The notes under the pieces: generated by a model
Told to the model about the DNA's origin: nothing
Seen by the model: only the letters and a program-made list of their open reading frames with translations
Databases searched by the model: none
Part shown: one piece after another, positions 57,148 to 64,000 of the stretch
Layout of the letters: each line of letters starts with the position of its first letter
Numbering within the stretch: position 1 is the first letter of the stretch
Translations under genes and position numbers: made by a program
From: an uncultured Pelosinus sp.
Lineage (GTDB): Bacteria; Bacillota; Negativicutes; Sporomusales; Acetonemataceae
Assembly: GCA_900542835.1 (NCBI GenBank)
Contig: UQPB01000011.1
Span: 22,253 to 86,252 of the forward strand
Length of the DNA: 64,000 nucleotides
Reading direction: 5' to 3'

Positions 57148-57176
57148 AGGACGGCTTAACGGCTGTCCTCTTTTTT
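57148..57176 (+). terminator. Rho-independent terminator of coaX
   Basis: Stem AGGAC-GC/GC-GTCCT (57148 to 57168) with a single mismatch, then CTTTTTT. Confidence 0.8.
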
Positions 57177-57253
57177 GGCGGAGGAAGTTGTGAAATTGTA
57201 CGATAAATTGTGTTTGCGTGTTAATAAGGCACTGGCAACTGGAGGTGAGTCTG

Positions 57254-58237
57254 GTGAAAATCGGTTCTGTTCTCATTGATCCGCCCGTTGTTTTGGCCCC
57301 TATGGCCGGAGTAACCGACCAACCTTTCCGATTGCTGGTTAAGGAAATGGGCTGCGGGCTGGTCTATAGCGAAATGATCAGCAGCAAGGGGCTTCTGTTT
57401 CACAATTGCCATACACTGGATATGCTGCGCATTGCTGATGCGGAACGGCCGGTGGCTGTGCAGTTGTTTGGCTCTGAGCCGGAAACGCTGGCGGCAGCTG
57501 CCAAGCTGACGGCAGCTGCCGGTGCCGACAGCATCGATGTCAATATGGGCTGCCCGGCACCGAAGATCACTAAGAACGGCGAGGGGGCGGCGCTGCTGCG
57601 GCAGCCGGGGCTGGTTTACGCTATTTTAGCCAGCGTCGTGGCGGCCGTCGATATTCCGGTCACAGTCAAGATCCGCAGCGGCTGGGACGCTGCTTCTATT
57701 AATGCGCCGGAAATCGCCGTCTTAGCTGAAAAGGCCGGGGTAGCGGCCATTGCCGTGCATGGCCGCACCAGGGAACAGTTTTATGCCGGCACGGCTGACT
57801 GGTCGCTGATTCGGGCTGTCAAAGAACGGGTAACGATCCCGGTTATTGGCAACGGCGATATCCGTTCCGCTGCCGATGCGGTCCGGATGTTGGACGAAAC
57901 CGGCTGTGATGCGGTAATGGTAGGACGCGGCGCTCAGGGCAACCCCTGGCTGTTTCGCCAGATTGCCGCTTATCTAAAAACCGGTGTGGTGCCGCCGCCG
58001 CCGTCTTTGGATGAACGTATCCAGATACTCGGCCGCCATCTTGACATGGCGATTGCCTATTCCGGCGAGTATACCGCTATCCGGGAAATGCGCCGGCACG
58101 CCGCCTGGTACACCAAGGGGTTAAAACATGCTGCCGAGCTGCGGCTGCGTTTTAACAGCGCCGAGACCCGAGCCGATTTTCTGGATGTGTTTGCCGCGCT
58201 GCGGCAGGTGGCGCCGCCAGAGGAGATATCAGGCTGA
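57254..58237 (+). CDS. dusB: tRNA-dihydrouridine synthase (DusB type)
   Basis: FMN enzyme of 327 residues that reduces uridines in the tRNA D-loop. Landmarks: VLAPMAGVTDQPFRLL (FMN site), the catalytic Cys in NMGCPAPKITKNGEGAALL, KIRSGWD, AVHGRTREQFYAG and GNGDIRSAADA. GTG 57254 lies behind GGAGGTGAG (57241-57249). The coaX-dusB-greA-lysS neighbourhood is conserved, although here a three-gene module intervenes before greA. Confidence 0.94.
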   Translation: MKIGSVLIDPPVVLAPMAGVTDQPFRLLVKEMGCGLVYSEMISSKGLLFHNCHTLDMLRIADAERPVAVQLFGSEPETLAAAAKLTAAAGADSIDVNMGCPAPKITKNGEGAALLRQPGLVYAILASVVAAVDIPVTVKIRSGWDAASINAPEIAVLAEKAGVAAIAVHGRTREQFYAGTADWSLIRAVKERVTIPVIGNGDIRSAADAVRMLDETGCDAVMVGRGAQGNPWLFRQIAAYLKTGVVPPPPSLDERIQILGRHLDMAIAYSGEYTAIREMRRHAAWYTKGLKHAAELRLRFNSAETRADFLDVFAALRQVAPPEEISG

Positions 58238-58321
58238 TCGTTCCCGGCAGCAATCGCTTTTTCTTGCCCCGGCCGGGCAGCTTTTGATCGTGCCGCGGCC
58301 GGGGAATAAAATGGAAAATAG

Positions 58322-58375
58322 TTGAGAATACTAGAGAACGTGTTATACTAATCTATGTACACAGCTTTGTGCACA
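58322..58375 (+). promoter_or_regulatory. Promoter with palindromic operator of the HTH-AAR module
   Basis: TTGAGA (58322-58327), 16-bp spacer and TATACT (58344-58349) form the promoter. Immediately downstream, TGTACACA (58356-58363) and TGTGCACA (58368-58375) are separated by four bases; each half is nearly self-complementary and the pair forms an imperfect palindrome over the expected transcription start. The placement suits a repressor operator, perhaps for the HTH protein encoded next. Confidence 0.65.
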
Positions 58376-58434
58376 ACGATTAGGAAACCGCTGCTTGCTT
58401 CATGGAAACAGTGGTGCCTTAGAGGCGGGAGAAG

Positions 58435-58959
58435 ATGAATATGCTGCTGCGGATTGGCGACAAACTCGTTAACCGGCAAAAGATATACCGTACGATAGAG
58501 CGGATTCTTAGTTTACGGTGTCAGGGCTTGTCGCAGCAGGAGACGGCTAAACAGGTCGGCGTTGACCGGACTGTTATCTCACGGCTGGAAAACATGGGTG
58601 AGGTCCGCAAAGGCAAATCGTTGGCTTTGCTAGGCTTTCCCATCTGCAACTGTGAAGAGCTGGAACAGCTTGCCCGTCAGGAAGGCATTGATTATTGCCT
58701 GCTGCTGACAGAACGGCAGCGGTGGCAGTTTTTACAGGATAATTCGGGCGTGGAGCTGTTTAATTCCTTGATGCGGATCATTGCCGAGGTACGCAGCAAT
58801 GATACCGTTATTATTCTGGCCTCAAATACACGAATTACGTTAATTGAAGCAATGCTGGATAAAGAGGTAATCGGCATCCAGATCGGCGAGTCGCCGATTG
58901 CCGAGGATAAATATGTTGACCCGGCGCTGGTGCGGGAAATCATTCGCGCCATCCGGTAA
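58435..58959 (+). CDS. HTH transcriptional regulator of unknown ligand
   Basis: A 174-residue protein with an N-terminal helix-turn-helix (LSQQETAKQVGVDRTVISRLE, about residues 33-53; the middle of it reads QETAKQVGVDRTVISRL) and a C-terminal alpha/beta domain (80-174: 'DTVIILASNTRITLIEAMLDKEVIGIQIG') of unknown type. ATG 58435 is close to GGGAG; ATG 58441 is better spaced. It precedes two genes that read in the same direction and lies behind a promoter with a palindrome, so it is the likely local regulator. I do not recognise the family beyond the HTH. Confidence 0.75.
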   Translation: MNMLLRIGDKLVNRQKIYRTIERILSLRCQGLSQQETAKQVGVDRTVISRLENMGEVRKGKSLALLGFPICNCEELEQLARQEGIDYCLLLTERQRWQFLQDNSGVELFNSLMRIIAEVRSNDTVIILASNTRITLIEAMLDKEVIGIQIGESPIAEDKYVDPALVREIIRAIR

Positions 58960-58978
58960 TGGCAGGGAAGAGGACGAC

Positions 58979-59884
58979 ATGAAAAGGGTTGTCAGCGTCA
59001 GTTTAGGGTCATCGAAGCGTGATCACTGGACTGAGGAAACATTTAACGGCCAATTGGTGCGAATCGAGCGAAGGGGAACGGATGGCAGCGTCAAACAGGC
59101 GATCAGCCTGCTGAAAGAGCTTGACGGCAAAGTAGACGCGTTTGGCCTCGGTGGCACCGATTTATACATTTATGCCGGCGGCAGGCGCTATGCCTTCCGG
59201 GAATCGATGAAAATTGCGGCCGCGGCCCGCTTGACGCCGATTGTTGACGGCAGCGGGGTGAAAAATACGCTTGAGCGCACGGTGGTCGCGCATTTGCGCG
59301 ATCAGTACGGTTTATCGCTGCAGACCCGCAAGGTCCTGCTGGTTTGCGCCGTTGACCGTTTTGGATTGGCGGAGGCGCTGTTTCAAGCCGGCTGCCGGCT
59401 AACCTGCGGTGATCTCATGTTTGGCTTGGGCTTGCCGCTGCCGATCCGCAGTCCCGAGGGCTTGCGGCGTCTGGCCCGGATTGTGGCGCCGGCGATTACC
59501 CAATTGCCGGTAAGCTGGTTTTACCCTACCGGCAGCAAGCAAATGCAGACTACGCCCCGCTTCAGCCGCTATTTTCAGGAGGCCGACATTATTGCCGGAG
59601 ACTTTCATTTTATTCATCGCTATATGCCGCCGGAGCTTCCCGGGAAGATTGTAATAACCAACACGGTTACCAGTGAAGATGCCGACCAGCTGCAAAAATG
59701 CGGTGTTCGCATGCTGGTGACTACTTCGCCGGAACTGGGCGGACGTTCGTTTGGCACCAATGTACTGGAAGCCGTTGCGGTTGCGCTGGCGGGGAAGTCG
59801 CCGGAAATGATGACACAGGATGAATATGGCCGGCTATTACAAAGTATAGATATAAAACCTCGGGTTAGTTTCTTGGGGGATTGA
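58979..59884 (+). CDS. Conserved protein of unknown function, partner of the AAR-like gene
   Basis: A 301-residue soluble protein. Visible features: 'AFGLGGTDLYIYAGGRRYAFRE' (about 55-75), 'TPIVDGSGVKNTLER', 'CGDLMFGLGLPLPI', 'ELGGRSFGTNVLEAV' close to the C-terminus; Gly-rich loops suggest nucleotide or cofactor binding. Automated pipelines may call such proteins quinate dehydrogenase, which the sequence does not justify. Start ATG 58979 follows AGAGGACG, 19 bases after the regulator. The 16-base gap to the AAR-like gene indicates a joint operon and joint function. Confidence 0.7.
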   Translation: MKRVVSVSLGSSKRDHWTEETFNGQLVRIERRGTDGSVKQAISLLKELDGKVDAFGLGGTDLYIYAGGRRYAFRESMKIAAAARLTPIVDGSGVKNTLERTVVAHLRDQYGLSLQTRKVLLVCAVDRFGLAEALFQAGCRLTCGDLMFGLGLPLPIRSPEGLRRLARIVAPAITQLPVSWFYPTGSKQMQTTPRFSRYFQEADIIAGDFHFIHRYMPPELPGKIVITNTVTSEDADQLQKCGVRMLVTTSPELGGRSFGTNVLEAVAVALAGKSPEMMTQDEYGRLLQSIDIKPRVSFLGD

Positions 59885-59899
59885 GAGGAGTGTATACGA

Positions 59900-60994
59900 A
59901 TGGAACGATTTGCTTTTATCGTTCATCCCATTGTCGCAAATGATTTTGCACGCAAATTTCCCTTTGCCCAAAACTGGTCGGACAGTTTTGTCGAGAAGTT
60001 GATAAAATACATACCTCCCTTCAAGGTCTCTCATATTGCCGGCATTGAATCCGGGCACGCTGCCAGCGAGGGCTGGTTTGTCGGCTGCCCTCTCACCAGC
60101 CGGCAAATGATTACCATGCCGGAGCCTGTGGTTATCAATAAGATTATTAAGGCAGGCAGGGTTGCCGAGAAACTGGGCGCCAAGATTGTCGGTCTGGGCG
60201 CGTTCACCTCTGTAGTGGGCGATGCCGGAGTGACAATTGCCAAAAACCTGAATATAGCCGTCACCACCGGCAATAGCTATACGGTCGCCACCGCGATTGA
60301 GGGCGCGAAGAAGGCCGCCGAGATTATGGGTCTGGCGCTCGATCAGGCGAATGTGCTGATTCTGGGTGCAACCGGTTCGATCGGCGCAGCCTGCGCGCAA
60401 ATGCTGGCCCGTGATGTCCGCTATTTGACTTTGGCCGCCCGTAGTGAAGAAAAGCTGGAAATACTTGCCGGGCAAATTTTGCGTTCTACAGGGTTAGCGG
60501 TTCGCGTGACGGCAAATACTAAATCTGCCCTACAGGCAGCTGATATTATTATTGCAGTAACCAGTGCAGTCGACAGTATTATTGAACCGGACGACCTGAA
60601 ACCGGGGGCCATTGTCTGTGATGTTTCCCGTCCGCGCAATGTGTCGCAGCAAGTCGCGCAGGCCCGCAACGATGTTCTGGTAATCGAAGGTGGTGTTGTA
60701 GAGGTCCCGGGCGATGTGAATTTTGGCCTGAACTTTGGCTTTCCTCCCAAAACGGCATATGCCTGCATGGCGGAAACAATGATCCTGGCGCTGGAAGGCC
60801 GATACGAGAATTTCACACTGGGACGGGAACTGACCGTCAAGCAAATCGAAACAATCAGTCAATTAGCGGCTAAACACGGATTTAAACTCGCTGGATTCCG
60901 CAGCTTTGAGAGAGCGGTTTCGCCTCAGGAGGTTATGAACATCAAGGCCAATGCCGCTGCCCGGCTGGCAAGAAAGCCGGAGCGATTAGGCTAG
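59900..60994 (+). CDS. Acyl-ACP-reductase-like (AAR-family) oxidoreductase
   Basis: A 364-residue Rossmann protein that I align by eye with cyanobacterial long-chain acyl-ACP reductase, from remembered sequence: GLGAFTSVVGD (97-107), VTTGNSYT (121-128), dinucleotide loop LGATGSIGAACAQML (155-169), IEGGVVEVPGD (262-272), YACMAETMILALEG (287-300) and FTLGRE ... KHGFKLAG. Cys289 in YACMAE corresponds to the acyl-accepting Cys of the cyanobacterial enzyme (FACFAE). It may reduce an acyl-ACP or acyl-CoA to a fatty aldehyde. Alternative labels such as shikimate dehydrogenase reflect only the Rossmann fold. GAGAGGAG precedes the ATG. Confidence 0.75.
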   Translation: MERFAFIVHPIVANDFARKFPFAQNWSDSFVEKLIKYIPPFKVSHIAGIESGHAASEGWFVGCPLTSRQMITMPEPVVINKIIKAGRVAEKLGAKIVGLGAFTSVVGDAGVTIAKNLNIAVTTGNSYTVATAIEGAKKAAEIMGLALDQANVLILGATGSIGAACAQMLARDVRYLTLAARSEEKLEILAGQILRSTGLAVRVTANTKSALQAADIIIAVTSAVDSIIEPDDLKPGAIVCDVSRPRNVSQQVAQARNDVLVIEGGVVEVPGDVNFGLNFGFPPKTAYACMAETMILALEGRYENFTLGRELTVKQIETISQLAAKHGFKLAGFRSFERAVSPQEVMNIKANAAARLARKPERLG

Positions 60995-61000
60995 AAATTA

Positions 61001-61029
61001 TTGACAGACCGTAGTTTTATGCCTATAAT
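61001..61029 (+). promoter_or_regulatory. Consensus sigma-A promoter of greA-lysS
   Basis: TTGACA (61001-61006), 17-bp spacer, TATAAT (61024-61029): a perfect match. The leader to greA is about 170 bases and contains a hairpin GTGTCAAGT/ACTTGGCAC (61090-61110), with no T-box seen before lysS. Confidence 0.9.
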
Positions 61030-61205
61030 ATGCATAATGGCAGAAACACCGCGATGATTGCAGTAAAGCCCGGCGGCGTGTCAAGCAGAGTGTCAAGTAT
61101 AACTTGGCACTATTTATATTGCTTTGCGCCGTTGTCACTTATCCGTCCTTCGACATAGTATAGCAGCGATTAGAATTTCTCAGAGTTAAAGGAGAGGTAA
61201 AGGTC

Positions 61206-61691
61206 ATGACAGAAAAGCAGGTTATGCTCACCGCAGATGGCTTGAAAAAAACGGAGAACGAATTAGAACATCTGAAATCGGTTCGCCGGCGCGAAGTGGC
61301 GGAACGCATAAAGCAGGCCATTGAATTTGGCGATATCAGTGAGAACTCTGAGTATGAAGATGCAAAGAATGAACAGGCTTTTATCGAAGGCAAAATCCTG
61401 GAACTGGAGAAGATCCTTCGCAATGCCAAGTTGATTGATGAGGCTGAAATTCGTCACGATGTTGTCGCTCTCGGTTCGACAGTCGTGTTGCGCGATATGG
61501 AAGATGCCAGTGAAGAGGAGTACACGATCGTAGGTTCGACCGAAGCCAATCCGAAAGAAAACAAAATTTCCAACGAATCGCCGGTGGGAGAGGCTATTTT
61601 GAACCAGAAAGTCGGCAGCGTTGTTGAAGTGAATGTTCCTGCCGGAATTTTAAAATATCAGATTGTTCGCTTAAAGCCCCGTGTACACTGA
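61206..61691 (+). CDS. greA: Transcription elongation factor GreA
   Basis: A 161-residue factor that rescues backtracked RNA polymerase by stimulating transcript cleavage. N-terminal coiled coil (about 8-78) with the acidic tip GDISENSEYEDAKNEQ, then the FKBP-like C-terminal domain ('STVVLRDMEDASEEEYTIVG', SNESPVGEAILNQKVG). AAGGAGAGG precedes the ATG. It stands 23 bases before lysS, as in most Firmicutes. Confidence 0.97.
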   Translation: MTEKQVMLTADGLKKTENELEHLKSVRRREVAERIKQAIEFGDISENSEYEDAKNEQAFIEGKILELEKILRNAKLIDEAEIRHDVVALGSTVVLRDMEDASEEEYTIVGSTEANPKENKISNESPVGEAILNQKVGSVVEVNVPAGILKYQIVRLKPRVH

Positions 61692-61714
61692 TCTGATATA
61701 AGGGAGAATTGGGT

Positions 61715-63208
61715 ATGAAAGAACAAGAACACCAGACGCCTGAAGCGGAGCAGGATTTAAACGAATTATTGCGAGTGCGCCGCGAAAAAATGACGGCAAT
61801 AGCCGAAAAAGGACTGGAGCCGTTTGGCAGAAAATATCAGTTGACACACCACGCCCAGGAGATAATCGACCGGTTTGAGCAGCTGGAAGAGCAGGAGGTA
61901 CGCATTGCCGGCAGGATTATGTCGTTGCGCGGTCATGGCAAGACCGCTTTTGCCCATTTATCGGATCTGACCGGGCGGATACAGTTGTATTTTCGCCGCG
62001 ATGTTGTCGGTGAAGACGCCTACGCTTTGTTTCAGCTTGTTGATATTGGCGATATATTGGGTGTGACCGGCACCGTATTCAGAACCCAGAAGGGCGAGAT
62101 CAGTGTCCGGGTAACCGCCTTTGAAATCCTGTCGAAATCCTTGCGGCCGCTGCCGGAGAAATGGCATGGCCTGAAGGATGTCGAGATGCGCTACCGGCAG
62201 CGCTATTTAGATCTGATTGTCAATCGGGACGTTATGCATACGTTTATTCTGCGCAGTCAGATTATCAAAGCCCTGCGCACGCTTTTGGACGATCGGGACT
62301 TTTTAGAAGTGGAAACGCCGATGATGCATCCGATTGCCGGCGGCGCGGCCGCCAAGCCGTTTGTGACCCATCATAATGCCCTGGATATGAACCTTTATAT
62401 GCGTATTGCGCCGGAGCTCTATTTGAAACGGCTGATTGTCGGCGGTTTTGAAAAGGTTTACGAGCTTGGCCGGGTCTTTCGCAATGAGGGAATCTCGATT
62501 AAACATAATCCTGAATTTACCATTATGGAGCTTTATCAGGCTTATGCTGATTACCAGGACATTATGAAGCTGACGGAAGAGCTGATTGCCGGCGTAGCGA
62601 AAGCCGTTTTGGGCACCACTCAAATTACCTATCAGGGACAAGCCATCGATCTTACCCCGCCCTGGAATCGGCTGACGATGGTTGACGCGATAAAGAAATA
62701 CGCCGAGGTTGATTTTGCCGCGGTGCAGACAGTGGAAGAAGCGCGGGCGATTGCCGACCGGCTTGAGGTTCATTACGAGCCTAAGCATGGGATCGGTGCG
62801 ATTTTAAACGCTGTTTTTGAGGCGGTAGCTGAAGAACATCTGATGCAGCCGACCTTCATTATTGGTCATCCCACCGAAATTTCGCCGCTGGCCAAACGGA
62901 ACCGCGAAAACCCGGAAGCAACCGACCGGTTCGAAGCCTTTATTTTTGGCCGCGAAATTGCCAACGGCTTCTCGGAGTTGAATGATCCGATTGATCAGAA
63001 GGGCCGTTTTCAGGATCAGGTTGCCGCCCGCGAATCCGGCGATGACGAGGCCCATATGATGGATGAGGACTATATTAACGCGCTTGAGTACGGGCTGCCG
63101 CCAACGGGTGGCTTAGGCATAGGCATCGACCGGCTAGTGATGTTTCTAACCGACCGCTATTCGATCCGCGATGTATTGCTGTTCCCGCATATGCGGAATC
63201 GGGAATAG
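61715..63208 (+). CDS. lysS: Lysyl-tRNA synthetase (class II)
   Basis: Class II aminoacyl-tRNA synthetase, 497 residues: OB-fold anticodon-binding domain (about 60-165, VRIAGRIMSLRGHGKTAFAH), motif 2 'EKVYELGRVFRNEGISIKHNPEFTIMELYQ' (visible as FRNEGISIKHNPEFTIMEL) and motif 3 'GLPPTGGLGIGIDRLVMFLT'. ATG 61715 is eight bases after AGGGAG; the TTG at 61709 is too near. In Bacillus lysS is followed by an rRNA operon; the same arrangement is indicated here. Confidence 0.97.
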   Translation: MKEQEHQTPEAEQDLNELLRVRREKMTAIAEKGLEPFGRKYQLTHHAQEIIDRFEQLEEQEVRIAGRIMSLRGHGKTAFAHLSDLTGRIQLYFRRDVVGEDAYALFQLVDIGDILGVTGTVFRTQKGEISVRVTAFEILSKSLRPLPEKWHGLKDVEMRYRQRYLDLIVNRDVMHTFILRSQIIKALRTLLDDRDFLEVETPMMHPIAGGAAAKPFVTHHNALDMNLYMRIAPELYLKRLIVGGFEKVYELGRVFRNEGISIKHNPEFTIMELYQAYADYQDIMKLTEELIAGVAKAVLGTTQITYQGQAIDLTPPWNRLTMVDAIKKYAEVDFAAVQTVEEARAIADRLEVHYEPKHGIGAILNAVFEAVAEEHLMQPTFIIGHPTEISPLAKRNRENPEATDRFEAFIFGREIANGFSELNDPIDQKGRFQDQVAARESGDDEAHMMDEDYINALEYGLPPTGGLGIGIDRLVMFLTDRYSIRDVLLFPHMRNRE

Positions 63209-63275
63209 TGGCGGGTTAGCCTTGCGCGAGGAGTTCTCCGCCAGCGAGGCGGGTGGAATTCCGAATGTAACCGAG

Positions 63276-63309
63276 CGAGGAGGCGAGCGAAAGCTCGCCT
63301 CCTCGTTTT
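63276..63309 (+). terminator. Rho-independent terminator of lysS
   Basis: Perfect 13-bp stem CGAGGAGGCGAGC/GCTCGCCTCCTCG with GAAA tetraloop and TTTTA. Confidence 0.92.
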
Positions 63310-63349
63310 ATTACCTTTGCCAAGCCGCAAGTAGTGATTGCTTTGGGAA

Positions 63350-63740
63350 AAAATTCGTTTTCCCTCTGTGCCCTCCGTGTATCCTCCGTGTTCTCCGTGG
63401 AATCGTTTGTTCGTTCTTCGCCTTTTCCTCCCTCACGAAGGCAGCTCGCTGCCTGGCCCGTCTCCATGAAATCGTCTCTCTCCGTCGCCCCCAGGCTTTC
63501 ACCGGAATTGATGACGAGCCACGGGGGCACGGAGTTTCGGAGGAAACAGGGGAATTCTTCCACAGAGGACACCGAGGGACGCCGAGGTGCACAGAAGGTT
63601 ATGGATATTCTCACTTTCCCTCCGTGCCCTCCGTGTATCCTCTGTGTCCTCCGTGGAATCGTGCTTTCGTGCTTTGCTATTTCCTCCCTCACAGAGGCAG
63701 CTCGCTGCCTCGTCCGTCTCTATGAAATCGTCTTGCGGGA
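63350..63740. repeat. Two direct copies of the CACAGAGG-type repeat
   Basis: Copy A (about 63355-63473) and copy B (about 63613-63732) share TCCCTCYGTGCCCTCCGTGT, CCGTGGAATCGT, TTCCTCCCTCAC, AGGCAGCTCGCTGCCT and CCGTCTCYATGAAATCGTC; the self-complementary GGCAGCTCGCTGCC block is the inverse of the one at 27260. The middle (63520-63600) has left-arm words such as CCACAGAGGACACCGAGG. Open frames on both strands here are repeat translations. Confidence 0.8.
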
Positions 63741-63767
63741 TTGCCCTGGAATTTTCAAATTGCAGCC

Positions 63768-63796
63768 TTGACAGTGTATTGGGATTATGGTAACAT
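63768..63796 (+). promoter_or_regulatory. rRNA operon promoter P1
   Basis: TTGACA (63768-63773), 17-bp spacer, TAACAT (63791-63796). It forms a tandem pair with the promoter at 63882. Confidence 0.7.
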
Positions 63797-63881
63797 ATAC
63801 AAGTCGCAAGTGAGCGGGGTCAAACACTGACCGGTATCAAATCAACTCTGTCGGAATGTGAAAACAAATGTAAAACAGCTG

Positions 63882-63911
63882 TTGACACAGGCCTGGTGAT
63901 TGTGATAAGAT
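63882..63911 (+). promoter_or_regulatory. rRNA operon promoter P2
   Basis: TTGACA (63882-63887), 18-bp spacer, TAAGAT (63906-63911). Tandem promoters downstream of lysS fit an rrn operon. Confidence 0.75.
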
Positions 63912-64000
63912 ATCTAAGCGCTCACCGGAGACGGTAAGCAAGAAAGCAGCCAAAGCGGCGAAACAGCATAGCTGAGCGAGTCGCGAAGCTCCTTGAAAAC
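63912..64000 (+). other. Leader of an rRNA operon, cut by the window edge
   Basis: The last bases GCTCCTTGAAAAC resemble the CTTTGAAAACT-type leader that precedes 16S rRNA in Firmicutes. The 16S gene itself is not in the window; the assignment is inferred from tandem promoters, this leader word and lysS-rrn synteny. Confidence 0.6.

Noticed and set aside
61030..61205. T-box or other riboswitch in the greA-lysS leader, or before argS
   Set aside because: No T-box sequence (AGGGTGGTACCGCG-like) is present in either leader; only a simple hairpin is seen before greA.
63171..63793. Several open frames of 68-184 codons between lysS and the rrn promoters
   Set aside because: They are translations of the two direct repeat copies and the lysS terminator, without family similarity.

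Overview
The window reads as chromosomal DNA of an endospore-forming, diderm Firmicute, most likely a Negativicute of the Sporomusa/Thermosinus type. Three things point there: the gene order fin-mfd-spoVT-spoVB-mazG-hup ... yabP-yabQ-divIC-yabR-spoIIE-tilS-hpt-ftsH ... coaX-dusB ... greA-lysS-(rrn), which is the classic Bacillus/Clostridium backbone; spo0F-fsa-glpX and DUF1934-argS-rpoE-pyrG blocks with the same flavour; and an LplT-type lysophospholipid transporter, typical of bacteria with an outer membrane. The genus assignment is inference. No tRNA, rRNA body, CRISPR array, prophage or intact insertion sequence was found.

Layout. 0-3.4 kb: NitT/TauT-type ABC importer operon. 3.6-7.3 kb: MFS exporter, then zwf-pgl of the oxidative pentose phosphate pathway. 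7.6-11.5 kb: metallophosphoesterase, speD, lplT and an EVE protein. 11.9-18.8 kb: SpoIID-like protein, DUF1934-argS-rpoE-pyrG, sppA and a Yip1-like membrane protein. 19-21.9 kb: spo0F, a Cys-rich protein, fsa/tal and glpX. 22.1-31 kb: a predicted sigma-F operon (PrsW-like protein plus fin), mfd, spoVT with a sigma-G promoter, spoVB-like flippase, mazG and HU. 31.1-44.5 kb: a phosphate-starvation island (phoP, pstB, phoU, phoR, a glycolipid-type glycosyltransferase, a zinc phospholipase C, pstS, a chemoreceptor, a STAS protein, pstC, pstA and an EAL-CBS-GGDDF protein), inserted where other spore formers go directly from mazG/hup to yabP. 44.7-54.8 kb: second SpoIID-like protein, yabP-yabQ-divIC-yabR, spoIIE, tilS-hpt, ftsH. 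55-58.2 kb: birA behind a terminator-bearing leader, coaX, dusB. 58.3-61 kb: a three-gene module (HTH regulator, uncharacterised protein, homologue of cyanobacterial acyl-ACP reductase). 61-64 kb: greA, lysS, repeats, and the tandem promoters and leader of an rRNA operon that begins just past the right edge.

How the genes fit together. In the phosphate island three promoters carry triple TTAACA-like Pho boxes with an exact 11-bp period, so PhoP control of pstB-phoU, pstS and pstC-pstA is well supported. The glycosyltransferase-phospholipase C pair in the middle suggests membrane lipid remodelling under phosphate limitation: phospholipid is cut to diacylglycerol, which is then glycosylated. 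That is the most promising candidate for an undescribed system here. The acyl-ACP-reductase-like module at 58-61 kb is the second.

Repeats. At least three dispersed families are present: a MITE-like element of about 140-160 bp with 14-bp terminal inverted repeats (three good copies and one decayed; one lies in the pstC leader); large palindromic CACAGAGG/CCACGGAG repeats between genes; and a 121-bp palindromic element between two identical terminator hairpins at 44.5 kb. All coordinates, family assignments and promoter calls come from reading the sequence; no database search was run.
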